Source of the DNA: Alphaproteobacteria bacterium
GTDB taxonomy: Bacteria > Pseudomonadota > Alphaproteobacteria > JAUXUR01
Length of the DNA: 54,300 nt
Assembly: GCA_030696155.1 (NCBI GenBank)
Contig: JAUYSY010000089.1
Location: 1-54,300, forward strand
Reading direction: 5' to 3'
Shown here: positions 24,601 to 32,559 of the stretch, piece by piece
Position numbering within the stretch: position 1 is the first letter of the stretch
How the letters are laid out: every line of letters starts with the position of its first letter
The notes under the pieces: generated by a model
Seen by the model: the letters and a program-made list of their open reading frames with translations, nothing else
The model's database searches: none
What the model was told of the DNA's origin: nothing
Made by a program: the position numbers and the translations under genes

Positions 24601-24790
24601 AAATCGTTGGTCTTCTCTGAAAGATTATAATCAAGCAATTTTTTATTATAATATGGTTGAAAAGGAATTATCCTTATTAGATCCTGAAACAAAAACCATT
24701 GATGATATCCAAAAGATATCTACTAATCGCGATAAGGGTTTATTGTTCTGTGAAAAACAGTTGAAATACTTTAATAATCATCGCTCGTAA
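21671..24790 (+). CDS. Large exported modular protein with TPR-like C-terminus
   Basis: 1039 residues from the ATG at 21671 (in-frame GTG at 21656 is the alternative). Signal peptide MKKIRSFFLIFIFMNVAVFN, cleavage near TIA. The N-terminal half holds about four copies of a module of some 85 residues: FYQKIKHLFPKKLDDLSKED, FYKKIKHLFPKNRA, a degraded copy (TIKSILPNDIM), and LEDIEPLFPNDLM; the first two continue W.KL...I..IYCS....YFGL.SAF. Lys/Ser-rich linkers separate them. An acidic, Pro/Thr/Ser-rich linker (SSEESEEEFFPTTPPR) follows, then a C-terminal region of helical pairs like tetratricopeptide repeats (FFQNEDFEQAISCFQKVL; SLKDYNQAIFYYNMV). No enzymatic motif seen. A role in binding host or partner proteins is inference. 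Confidence 0.75.
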   Translation: MKKIRSFFLIFIFMNVAVFNATIALDSEDELEYAAEKSLFNKKISDTVLAFYQKIKHLFPKKLDDLSKEDWKKLTIKIYDIYCSDKANTYFGLSSAFKSIQKAEPVDHNHNECLKKLVSSVRSITYHLEKEKKPQLKSKDINKKNIKSKHATEDSSFSKEISDKQLFFYKKIKHLFPKNRASCSKYKHADWEKLATEIFNIYCSGEEKTYFGLKSAFFTLQSAQPVNPIENLSLQELYKAVQRINYNLGNTEKKSKKIDSKPKDSNKKIINNNEKIENIHSRDNFSSKVPAKTFKCTTLSKEDEKFIVTIKSILPNDIMIEAKNVWNKSARQLLEASHLKGIRPLQNYLKELSELIKDLDLRYCIQQLKAGLTRITNLSRKEKEPHVSINEVKKNNDDSNAKRKTSASNASESSIRSKASTTDQPNEKSDVTSTSGIKAFNFTLEDIEPLFPNDLMNSPEFEWDEIASSIFDFYKLDEKNTHLELYFAFFKLKKNTTVKKNIDALQKLMVASKRLKNLSHPITKLLPFSDEFLIDLDIGKNEKSEEEIRPTTPKFYPSSEESEEEFFPTTPPRIESYYNSFETFDDDSKKDEVADNVEQGNLDNAGQSNIEIVEIFENCDQSFQNNIEISMDNIISSSSSLTIESPCHNNIVENSHTENKRNRNQYDDLEDNYSSKKQCTDEEYVKNFILDGKIFFQNEDFEQAISCFQKVLLFESDPFLEPYILEAYLLVVEANYALFFDARTPLDSQAYKKRVKYLSECCLALIDRLNSKKQKYSNFYVRTLISIGNLICFEKIDENKFRKYVKERYKIPLRACLFMDALDFIGQTGDSLLRIQAFLGLGDSKDCNRGHIVKYTQYTNSYGREAWYLSALDLCNESDYLYRVRALIGLGNMQNKNSQDIEKYSKYSSSLKNLAWYYQALDLLDKKDYPLYRIKTYMGVANYFNASNIITSIKYFQNIIDLNPFPIDRIRAHLGIGNRWSSLKDYNQAIFYYNMVEKELSLLDPETKTIDDIQKISTNRDKGLLFCEKQLKYFNNHRS

Positions 24791-24802
24791 TCTTTTATAA
24801 TG

Positions 24803-24826
24803 CCGCCCAGAACAATGGGCGGTTTT
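24803..24826 (+). terminator. Rho-independent terminator
   Basis: Perfect 7-bp GC-rich stem CCGCCCA / TGGGCGG with a six-base loop and a TTTT tail, 13 bases after the stop of the modular protein gene. Confidence 0.8.
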
Positions 24827-24863
24827 GCCATAGTATTTTCCATTAAAAATCCCACTCTCTCTA

Positions 24864-24893
24864 CTTCCCGCGGCTTGATCCTGAGAGATCCAC
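24864..24893. repeat. Fragment of a REP-like palindrome (family F)
   Basis: CTACTTCCCGCGGCTTGATC matches the left half of the family F palindromes, but the following stem is corrupted (CTGAGAGATCC). The rest of the gap to 25100 shows direct and inverted fragments such as ATCGCAACGACGAAATC, looking like decayed intergenic repeats; nothing coding is supported. Confidence 0.6.
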
Positions 24894-25100
24894 ACGAAAT
24901 AATTCTGCAACTATTGAAAATAATGGAAACCTCGTTGCAAGCAGCAAAGCTACGCAGCAATCCAGCCCTAAAATCAACATTTATAGCTTTTGAAAGACTA
25001 TTTTCTAGATTGCTTCTTCGTCTTCGACTCATCGCAACGACGAAATCTTGGGATTTCGCTGTGTTTAAATTGGTGTAGATCACTCAAAAACACTTCGCCT

Positions 25101-25129
25101 AAAACAATAGACTGCTTAAAAGCCTATTG
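25101..25129 (-). terminator. Possible terminator of the AsmA-like gene
   Basis: On the minus strand, CAATAG, a 13-base loop, CTATTG and then TTTT. The stem overlaps the stop codon of the AsmA-like gene. Short stem, so only moderate support. Confidence 0.45.
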
Positions 25130-28100
25130 CAGCAACCCTTGCAACAACCCATTTAAAACATCCTTGCCGTGACGTCTTTTCTTAGGTTGCTCATCTTCTT
25201 GTGCAGGTTGATTGTCCTGAACGGCAGGTGGCGGCACATTATTATCTGCTCCATTATTTTCAGCCACAGGTGCTTCTTTTTCAGCTTTATGACCACCCAA
25301 AACTTCGCCTAACAAATCATCCAAAATACGTTTCTTTTTCGGTTTTTCACCATCCGCTGAAGCTTCACCCTGATTATTTTTATTTCTTTTATTTTCAAGT
25401 AATTTTTGACCTAAACTTTCAACACCACGTTGCAATAAATAAGACTCAATTTCACGTGAATCCAATCTTGTCTTGGGGTTATCCCAAGTGCCTGTTAAAC
25501 TTGCAGCAATGGGTGGAAAATTCTTTTCGCCTGCTAATTTAAAATTAACATTTAAATTAAGAAATTTATTAACAATATCGACATTCCCCTGAACCTGCCC
25601 CAAACCTGCTTGGCATTTCACTTGAGTATCATTTGTCGTCATGACACCATTTGTTATTTGGAAGCGTCCTTGCACTTGCTCAAAAGGCGTTTGTCCACCT
25701 GATTTCGTGCTACCAAACAAATCCATAAAATCATTCAATTTCTTAAGATGTTGCGCTTTTTGGGCAATTGCATTTAAATCATAACCTTGAAGAATAGCCT
25801 GCAACACATTGAAATTACCTTGTCCATTTAAACTTGCCATAACATCGTACAGACTTCTACCATATCCGCCGATATTCATTTGACCATTTATCTTACCTGT
25901 GACAGGCACATTATTACCCAATGCCTTACCTAAAATTGCTATATCAATATTACTTAATTGAATATCACCTTTCATTTTATTTGAATCCAGGCCTTGAATA
26001 GATCCATTTCCTTTAATTTCACCACCAGCTAATAAGGCTGATACATTTTCAACATTCACAGTACCATTACGAATTTTGGCAGATAAAATTACATTCTGAA
26101 GTGGCATTTTACCGTATAAAAATTGTGCTGCTTTTAAACTTAAATCAGCATCCACTTTATTAAGTCCGCTTAAATCAAGTGGGCTTTTAGACCATCCACT
26201 TGAATTTTGTTGCATTGGTGGATTTATTTGAGAAATCAAGATAATCTTTGCTAAAGGATTTTCTTCTTGAAGCGCACTTAATTGAATTGCATTGAAATCT
26301 AAAGCCAACTGAACAAAAGGCTTCGCTTTCGTTAAGTCCAGATTCGCTAGACCTTTAAAAGCATTCTTACCAATTGAACCATCCAAATGCCCAATATTGA
26401 TCTGACCATTATGTGAGGAAATCGGTGCATTCAAAACAAAAGGCCCCCATTTATCAGGACTTCCAAACAACATACCCGCTTCAGGATGATTTATATTTAA
26501 GTGACCTTTCAAATTGGCTAAAGGATCTAACGGATTTAATACTAGATCAGCACTACCAGAAGCCCCAAAGACAAAAAATGTTGATTTAACATTTAGTTGA
26601 TCCAAAGTTCCCTCACCCGTCATTGAACTTTGAATGTCACCTATTTTATCAATTTTTCCTTTAGACTGAATTTCAAAAGCAAGCAATGATTTATTATTTT
26701 TTTCTTGTAGATTACCGCGCATTGCAAAGCCAATATTATCGATTTGACCTTTAACTTCGTTAATATTAAGCGCTTCATCACGAAGATTAACATTTGCAGT
26801 TAAGTTTTTGAATTGTTTGTCTTTAAATTTAAGTCCATTGCATTTTAACTCAAGATCGATTTTAGGTCCTTTTAAAAAATCAAGCGACATACCTGTCTTG
26901 GGCGCATCTTTTGAAGCAATGCGAATAATTTTAAAATCATTATCCGTTTCAAGTGATGCAACACGTGTAAATTTCAACAAAGCTTGGTCAAGATCCACCT
27001 GATCCATAATTAAATGGGCTGAAATACCTTTATCAGCAAAATTATAAAGGGCATCACCCCCAAAATTTATAAAGCTGGTTTGAACATCCACATTGCTTAA
27101 TTTGACTTGATCAAGATTCCCGTTAAAGTTTGCTGAAAGATTTAAGGACGATTTGGGCAGTGCTTTTGTATCCATAAAAAGCTTCGCTACAGCCTTCACG
27201 TCACCTGTCACCACTTTAACAGCACCATTGTAAAGAAGTGCATTATTTTGTGTTTTAAGTGTTAAATCACCTTCAATTTTACCATCAGGAATTGGTAAAT
27301 TAAATTTTTGAAGCGCTACAACACCTTTATCGAGCGAGACATTTAATTTTAAATCACGCCATACTTGCTTGCCATAAGAAACACCATCAAAAGCAAGTGA
27401 CAAATTAGCGCGGATTGTATCAGGTATTTTAAAAGCAATTGGTTTGTGTTTATCATCTGCAAACGCATTTGAAAAAATAGACATCGACTCAAAAGCTATT
27501 TTTTTCTCTTTATTAAGCTTATCCAAAAGAATAGGGCTGAATTTAAGCGCAGCTGTCAAATCCCATAATTTATTCTCTAACCTTTTAAACCCGAAACTAC
27601 CTTCACTTTTAAAATCACCCCATGACACTTTAATATTTTGTAAATCGCCATTTTTTGGCTGTGCATTCACATCAAATTGTACTTTAAGAACATCCTTTAA
27701 CGCATCAGGCAAATCATTCACAAAACTTCTTAAATAGCCATCTTTAGACAAAAGATTAGCCGACATTTTCCCTTTAAGACTTGGATTGTCGAAGCCGCCT
27801 AACAATTGTCCATTAAAATTCAAATTATCTTGTCCTAAATTAAAAACCAAAGACAAAGGCGTTTCAAGACCCGCTGCAATCGATCCAATTTTTGTTTTAA
27901 AATCAATTTCTTGCTTCGCAAGTTTGGCAGTTCCTTTAATATCATACGGCCCCATTAATGAATCGAGCGATAATTCTGCATTAATGTGTTCTATTTGATG
28001 CTTTACATTATTTTCAGTTACCGAAATTTCAGCTTTTTGAATATAAAATTTTGAAATACTAATATCAGGCATATTCTTTTTTGATACATCAACATTTGCG

Positions 28101-28552
28101 TTTTGATCTCCAAATAAAGTTGCTGCCCCTATTTGTACACTACCTGATTTTTGTTCTTTTTCTTTTTTTTGAAAAAGCGTTTTGTAATCGCAATGATCAT
28201 TAATTTCTAAATTAATTTTAGGTGTCACTAAAGTTAATGATTCAACATTTATTTTTTTAGTAATAAGCGGCAAAAGCGCTAAATGCAATTCAGCAGATTG
28301 AAGTGACATCAATTCTTTTTCTTGGCACTTTTCTGGCGCTTTGATAGACACATTTTGAATAGCAAAAGCAGGTGTTGGTAAAATGCGTAACTTCATTTTT
28401 CCCTCAATCTTCAAATCGAGACCTGTCTCAGCCTTAACTAATTCTTGAATTTTACCTTTATAACTTGTCCAATTAATAAAAGGCGGGACAGCAACAAGGG
28501 CCACGAGGCAAAGAAATAATAAACCACCTAAAATATATAAAAACTTCTTCAT
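25124..28552 (-). CDS. AsmA-family envelope protein
   Basis: AsmA-like proteins are large inner-membrane-anchored periplasmic proteins linked to outer-membrane assembly and phospholipid transport (family knowledge). The N-terminus is diagnostic: one transmembrane segment (FLYILGGLLFLCLVALVAV) followed by PPFINWTSYKGKIQELVKAETGLDLKIEGKMKLRILPTPAFAIQNVSI. The long middle consists of repeating beta-rich segments, and the C-terminal AsmA domain is visible near GYGRSLYDVMASLNGQGNFNVLQAILQGYDL. The last 90 residues are low-complexity, with alternating acidic, Pro/Gln and Lys/Arg-rich stretches. 1142 residues, in the range of AsmA/TamB-like proteins. Stands alone on the minus strand. Confidence 0.9.
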   Translation of the reverse strand: MKKFLYILGGLLFLCLVALVAVPPFINWTSYKGKIQELVKAETGLDLKIEGKMKLRILPTPAFAIQNVSIKAPEKCQEKELMSLQSAELHLALLPLITKKINVESLTLVTPKINLEINDHCDYKTLFQKKEKEQKSGSVQIGAATLFGDQNANVDVSKKNMPDISISKFYIQKAEISVTENNVKHQIEHINAELSLDSLMGPYDIKGTAKLAKQEIDFKTKIGSIAAGLETPLSLVFNLGQDNLNFNGQLLGGFDNPSLKGKMSANLLSKDGYLRSFVNDLPDALKDVLKVQFDVNAQPKNGDLQNIKVSWGDFKSEGSFGFKRLENKLWDLTAALKFSPILLDKLNKEKKIAFESMSIFSNAFADDKHKPIAFKIPDTIRANLSLAFDGVSYGKQVWRDLKLNVSLDKGVVALQKFNLPIPDGKIEGDLTLKTQNNALLYNGAVKVVTGDVKAVAKLFMDTKALPKSSLNLSANFNGNLDQVKLSNVDVQTSFINFGGDALYNFADKGISAHLIMDQVDLDQALLKFTRVASLETDNDFKIIRIASKDAPKTGMSLDFLKGPKIDLELKCNGLKFKDKQFKNLTANVNLRDEALNINEVKGQIDNIGFAMRGNLQEKNNKSLLAFEIQSKGKIDKIGDIQSSMTGEGTLDQLNVKSTFFVFGASGSADLVLNPLDPLANLKGHLNINHPEAGMLFGSPDKWGPFVLNAPISSHNGQINIGHLDGSIGKNAFKGLANLDLTKAKPFVQLALDFNAIQLSALQEENPLAKIILISQINPPMQQNSSGWSKSPLDLSGLNKVDADLSLKAAQFLYGKMPLQNVILSAKIRNGTVNVENVSALLAGGEIKGNGSIQGLDSNKMKGDIQLSNIDIAILGKALGNNVPVTGKINGQMNIGGYGRSLYDVMASLNGQGNFNVLQAILQGYDLNAIAQKAQHLKKLNDFMDLFGSTKSGGQTPFEQVQGRFQITNGVMTTNDTQVKCQAGLGQVQGNVDIVNKFLNLNVNFKLAGEKNFPPIAASLTGTWDNPKTRLDSREIESYLLQRGVESLGQKLLENKRNKNNQGEASADGEKPKKKRILDDLLGEVLGGHKAEKEAPVAENNGADNNVPPPAVQDNQPAQEDEQPKKRRHGKDVLNGLLQGLLQ

Positions 28553-28675
28553 GAATGTGTCGCCTTGTTTTATGAAAGATATTCTGATTGATCATAATCG
28601 ATTCTTGCTAAATGACAATCAGAATATAACAAAAATGAAAAAATTCTTAAAACAAGAACATAAAACTTAAAAGTG

Positions 28676-29311
28676 TTATTTTTGATTGTTATCATCAAGG
28701 AAAAATGATGGTACCCACAAAGCAAGTTTACCCTTTACTGAAGCATCAATTAAACTAATTTTGCTCGAAAGTTTGACAGCCACGGGTAAATCATCAAACA
28801 CTTCATTTGGTGCATCAATTTTAAGATCGATTCTAATATCTGCTGCTTTATCACTTGATAAATTTTTAAGATTGCGTACAGTGAGTAATGTGGAAATAGC
28901 AATTATTTCAACAATTCCAGATTGTTGATCTAAATGTTCAACCTTATTAAAATTATAATGTATTGTTTTATCTTTATTAATCAAATCAATGACGTCATCA
29001 TACACATTTATTAATTTATTTAAATTTCTTAAAAGAACTGAATTATCAAGCGTTTTTTTACTATTTGAGATTAAATATGTTTTAAGCTCATTAGAAATAT
29101 CTTTGTCTTGTTTTAATCTTTTAAGAAGTCTTAAACGAACCATCTCTATATGCTGACCACGTGCTGACAGTTCAATTTTGTCTGCTAATTTATTTAAATC
29201 AACTTTAAATTGATCGTAATTTTTCTGATATTGCAGCTGTTCTGAATGAGATAAATTCATATGTGCTATAAAAACAAACATACACAAAGAAATGGAACGA
29301 ATTTTCATCAT
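28676..29311 (-). CDS. Exported protein, short paralogue lacking the catalytic-like domain
   Basis: 211 residues with a signal peptide (MMKIRSISLCMFVFIAHMNLSHS). It aligns along its length with residues about 60-230 of the neighbouring 388-residue protein: LKTYLISNSKKTLD with LKTMLVGEDKKASD, ISTLLTVRNLKNLSSDKAADIR with LHALLTLRGLNTLSGDDAEDIR, PNEVFDD with PNVIFDD, and KGKLALWVPS with NGIVTLWKPS. It ends just where the neighbour's NlpC/P60-like domain begins. GAGGATAAT precedes the ATG. A terminator separates it from its paralogue, so it likely has its own promoter. Function unknown. Confidence 0.7.
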   Translation of the reverse strand: MMKIRSISLCMFVFIAHMNLSHSEQLQYQKNYDQFKVDLNKLADKIELSARGQHIEMVRLRLLKRLKQDKDISNELKTYLISNSKKTLDNSVLLRNLNKLINVYDDVIDLINKDKTIHYNFNKVEHLDQQSGIVEIIAISTLLTVRNLKNLSSDKAADIRIDLKIDAPNEVFDDLPVAVKLSSKISLIDASVKGKLALWVPSFFLDDNNQK

Positions 29312-29340
29312 ATTATCCTCAATTCAAAACAACTATAACT

Positions 29341-29364
29341 AAAAAAAAGGGGTCATACGACCCC
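29341..29364 (-). terminator. Rho-independent terminator
   Basis: On the minus strand, GGGGTC-GTAT-GACCCC followed by eight T, 28 bases after the stop of the 29392-30558 gene. Confidence 0.85.
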
Positions 29365-29391
29365 AAATTCGTCGATTTTAAAGATTAATTT

Positions 29392-30558
29392 TTATTTTTG
29401 ACGCAATACAAAAGTACGCCAATAAAAATCTTCATCACTTTCTCTATGTAAAGGCACAGAACGAATACCAATACCTTCATAGCTTTTATCATCAAAACGA
29501 TTTGACTCAGCTAACAATATATTATTTACATTAACAGGATCATTGCCTACAAAAAATCCTGTATGACCTGAACAAGAAACATTATCAGAAAATCTATATT
29601 TTCGCTGAACAATGATATCCATTTCCTTTAATTCTTCATCGGCATAAACTGCTTGAAATTTATCATTAAACTCATGCCACATATTTTCAGAAATATCTGT
29701 AGCCATCGTATTTAAATTAATTTCACCCATTTGGTGACGCCATGCCATTTCTTGATGCAATGTTGAAAAGCGCCATGGACAATCCGTAATAAAAGCTTCA
29801 AGTGATGAACAATCCCAAATCAAATGAGAAGCATCGTTTCCACCAAATTCATAAGTCGCTGACGGTTTCCATAAAGTAACAATGCCATTAGATGACGTAT
29901 CACTTAAGCTAATATCCTGTGCAATTTTTTTCGAATTTGGCGCATCATCAAAAATAACATTAGGTGAATAGATATTAAGAATAGATCTAATGTCTTCAGC
30001 ATCATCGCCTGACAAAGTATTTAAGCCACGCAATGTCAACAACGCATGAAGACCTATTGTTTTAAGGACAGGAAATTGATTGCCAAACAACCCCTTACGA
30101 TTTACATCAAAAAGGATGTCTGAATCATGATTAATACGCGCAATTGCATCTTCATACATACCTGTAAATTGAGGCGTTCCAATCATCTTACCGAGACCTG
30201 TAAAAAGTGGCCAATGATCAGAAGCCTTTTTATCTTCACCTACCAACATAGTCTTTAAATCTATAGATAATGCTTTATCTTTTTCTAATTTTTCAATAAC
30301 TTTCAAAGAAATACTTTCTGGTTCTTTACCATCTAATACTTCCTCAATTTTGTCAGTTAAATTTTTTAGATCTTCCTTGTTCCCTTTGTTAATTTGATCA
30401 TAGATATCGACAAATCTTTTTGCCCATGAATGATCACTTTGACGAAGTGAATCATAAATTTCTTTATATTGTTCTTGATCAGGATAAGTTGCATGAAGCT
30501 GCGTTGCAAACGTAAAAGCAAACAAACTTACATATTTTAAAATGGAACGGATTTTCAT
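29392..30558 (-). CDS. Exported protein with NlpC/P60-like C-terminal domain
   Basis: 388 residues with a signal peptide (MKIRSILKYVSLFAFTFATQLHA). Residues about 60-230 are a helical domain shared with the neighbouring 211-residue protein. Residues about 240-388 fit an NlpC/P60-like cysteine hydrolase: a putative nucleophile Cys250 in LIWDCSSLEAF (family DCSGxv), a KEMDIIVQ segment in the place of the usual pGDLv, and a putative catalytic His332 in CSGHTGFFVGND (family HVGIYIG), followed by an ..LAESN.....G.GI..VPL stretch. Such enzymes cut peptidoglycan stem peptides or other gamma-glutamyl/amide bonds. The Cys-His distance (82 residues) is longer than usual, so this is a motif-level call. 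AAGGATG precedes the ATG. Confidence 0.65.
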   Translation of the reverse strand: MKIRSILKYVSLFAFTFATQLHATYPDQEQYKEIYDSLRQSDHSWAKRFVDIYDQINKGNKEDLKNLTDKIEEVLDGKEPESISLKVIEKLEKDKALSIDLKTMLVGEDKKASDHWPLFTGLGKMIGTPQFTGMYEDAIARINHDSDILFDVNRKGLFGNQFPVLKTIGLHALLTLRGLNTLSGDDAEDIRSILNIYSPNVIFDDAPNSKKIAQDISLSDTSSNGIVTLWKPSATYEFGGNDASHLIWDCSSLEAFITDCPWRFSTLHQEMAWRHQMGEINLNTMATDISENMWHEFNDKFQAVYADEELKEMDIIVQRKYRFSDNVSCSGHTGFFVGNDPVNVNNILLAESNRFDDKSYEGIGIRSVPLHRESDEDFYWRTFVLRQK

Positions 30559-30678
30559 ATAAACATCCTTAATAAGATTAATCTTGGCTTTTTGTAACAG
30601 GTTGCGCTTGAAATGAAAAGAGGTAAAGAGAGCTTTAAAACAAAGAGATTTATTATTTATTATAATGTGTTAAAACGC

Positions 30679-30709
30679 AAAAAACCCCAAAGAAAACTTT
30701 GAGGTTTTT
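30679..30709 (-). terminator. Rho-independent terminator of the lipase gene
   Basis: On the minus strand, AAAACCTCAAAG, loop TTTT, CTTTGGGGTTTT: a 12-bp stem with one mismatch and a T-rich end, 26 bases after the stop of the lipase gene. Confidence 0.75.
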
Positions 30710-30734
30710 AATGTTGTTAAATGAAATTCAGTTT

Positions 30735-32330
30735 TTAGAAACCAAACAATCCTTTAGCTTTTGACCACATTGATCTTGAAGCTTCTTGCTTCTTTTGCGT
30801 GTTAACTTGATGAAGTTTATCAGCTATATTTAAAGCCAATTCCTTAGCAATACGTTTAAATTTAGCAACATTCGCATCAGTTGGATTTTGCATTAAAACA
30901 TTATATTCATAATTCATGATGTCTTTAAATTCCATCAAATCTTTTTTGTATGCATTAGAAGCTTTAACACCACCACTTGAAACCATATCAAAATAGTAAT
31001 TCTCATGACCTGTAACACCTTTTACTAAAGTGCTGCATTCTTCAAAAGCGTCAAAAACGTTTGAATTCAACGAATTTAAGTAAAGTTCTTTATTTTCAAC
31101 TTCACGCTGAAATACTGGTTTTTGTGCTTCATCAAAATTAATGATTGATTCTAATGGATTAAAAGTTGTTGGTGTAAAAGTAAGAAGTTTTGCGCCTGGA
31201 TAAGGTTTTAATCCTGCATTAATTGCCTCACCAAAACCACCCATCAAATGTTGATGTATAGGGTTTAATTTGGCAACCATTCCTTCACGATTTGCAGTTG
31301 GATAGAAAATAACATTTCCTTGGTGTGCTGCAAATTTACCTACAGGATCAATATCTGTCCAATCTGCACGGACATGATTAAAAATATGATGTCCTGGAGC
31401 ATCATACGGTATGTATGCAGCAGGAACGCCGGGTCCATTAAATGAATGCGCTTCATTAACTAAAGATGGAAATTTTGCAGCAATTGTTTGTGCGTAAAAA
31501 CCACCTAAAGAATGTCCGGTAACAATTAACTTACGGTATTTTAAACCTTCTGTATCAGCTTTTTCAATTGTACCCAAAAGAAAATCTTCAGCAGTTTCGA
31601 CATTTTTAGATAAAGCACCATCAACAAGTGAACCTATTAAAGTATTTAGAAAAGCAGGTGTAAACTCTCCGCCTTTTTTAATAATTTGCTGTATATAACT
31701 TGTTAAATTGTTTAGAACAATAGCGCCATCAGCACGAATGAAGTCATTAAGGATTGTTACGCTTCCTCTATATGAAACATATAAAATATCATCTTTCAAA
31801 AGTGAAATTGCATTTAATCCATCTTTTTCATCAAAAACAGCTTTTACAACTTTAAAATTATCAATTTTATATTGTTTAGCATATGAATCAAATTTAACAT
31901 TATGTTCATTTGTACCAGTCCAACAATAAGCTAAATTAGCTACATCTGAAATTTCAGGTAAACGAGCAAAAGTAAAACCAGCCTGCTGTTTAACGACGCC
32001 ATCTTCATAAATCAATTTTGGTTGTAGCGGTGAATATTGTCGATCATCTGAAAAATTTAATTCTTCAAATTCATCGTAAAGGTCTAATTCTTTAAGAATA
32101 GCTGATACATCATCTGAAGCAGTCTTTGCAGCTTCAGCTTCTAACATTGGTTTGTAATCATAAGAAGCTGTATTAAGAACATTCTTTTGATTAGATTTTA
32201 AATCAGACAACATTTCAAAGTTAATATCTGTAAAATCAATACGATGATCTTCAACTGTTTCTGATACTCTTGCAAAACCAGATGAGGAAACAACTAAACT
32301 TAATACCGCTAAAGAAACTAATTTTTTCAT
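30735..32330 (-). CDS. Exported lipase-like protein (class 3 lipase fold)
   Basis: 531 residues, signal peptide MKKLVSLAVLSLVVSSSGFA. The catalytic region resembles class 3 (fungal-type) lipases: a DDILYVSYRGS strand like the usual vaFRGT, a nucleophile elbow KLIVTGHSLGGFYAQTIA with Ser274, followed by SLVNEAHSFNGPGVP and DIDPVGKFAAHQGNVIFY (typical position of the catalytic Asp), then HQHLMGGF as a candidate His region. The C-terminal 150 residues are helical and of unknown role. Secreted lipases of this fold in host-associated bacteria can act on host membranes or cell-wall lipids; the substrate here is unknown. It has its own terminator and lies beside the NlpC/P60-like protein. Confidence 0.8.
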   Translation of the reverse strand: MKKLVSLAVLSLVVSSSGFARVSETVEDHRIDFTDINFEMLSDLKSNQKNVLNTASYDYKPMLEAEAAKTASDDVSAILKELDLYDEFEELNFSDDRQYSPLQPKLIYEDGVVKQQAGFTFARLPEISDVANLAYCWTGTNEHNVKFDSYAKQYKIDNFKVVKAVFDEKDGLNAISLLKDDILYVSYRGSVTILNDFIRADGAIVLNNLTSYIQQIIKKGGEFTPAFLNTLIGSLVDGALSKNVETAEDFLLGTIEKADTEGLKYRKLIVTGHSLGGFYAQTIAAKFPSLVNEAHSFNGPGVPAAYIPYDAPGHHIFNHVRADWTDIDPVGKFAAHQGNVIFYPTANREGMVAKLNPIHQHLMGGFGEAINAGLKPYPGAKLLTFTPTTFNPLESIINFDEAQKPVFQREVENKELYLNSLNSNVFDAFEECSTLVKGVTGHENYYFDMVSSGGVKASNAYKKDLMEFKDIMNYEYNVLMQNPTDANVAKFKRIAKELALNIADKLHQVNTQKKQEASRSMWSKAKGLFGF

Positions 32331-32524
32331 TTTTAAAATACCTTTCTCAAATTATATAAGGCAATATACGTCACATAAACTGTCTTGTCAACACGCATTG
32401 TCATTTATTTTTTTATTACTCACAAAGAAAAGAAAATAAAGAATAGTAAAAAACATTATTTATTTAAAAATAATTCAAAATCAATGAGATGTACCAGATG
32501 TGGTGAATATAAATAAATAGATAC

Positions 32525-32549
32525 AAAAGGGACCAAGAACTGGCCCCTT
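32525..32549 (-). terminator. Likely terminator of the etf operon
   Basis: On the minus strand, AAGGGGCCA, loop GTTCT, TGGTCCCTT followed by TTG; a 9-bp stem with one mismatch, 11 bases beyond the etfA stop. Confidence 0.65.
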
Positions 32550-32559
32550 AAAAGAAAAG

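Noticed and set aside
24800..25083. Open frames on both strands in the gap after the modular protein
   Set aside because: They cover a terminator and a family F fragment, have no ribosome-binding sites and resemble decayed repeats.
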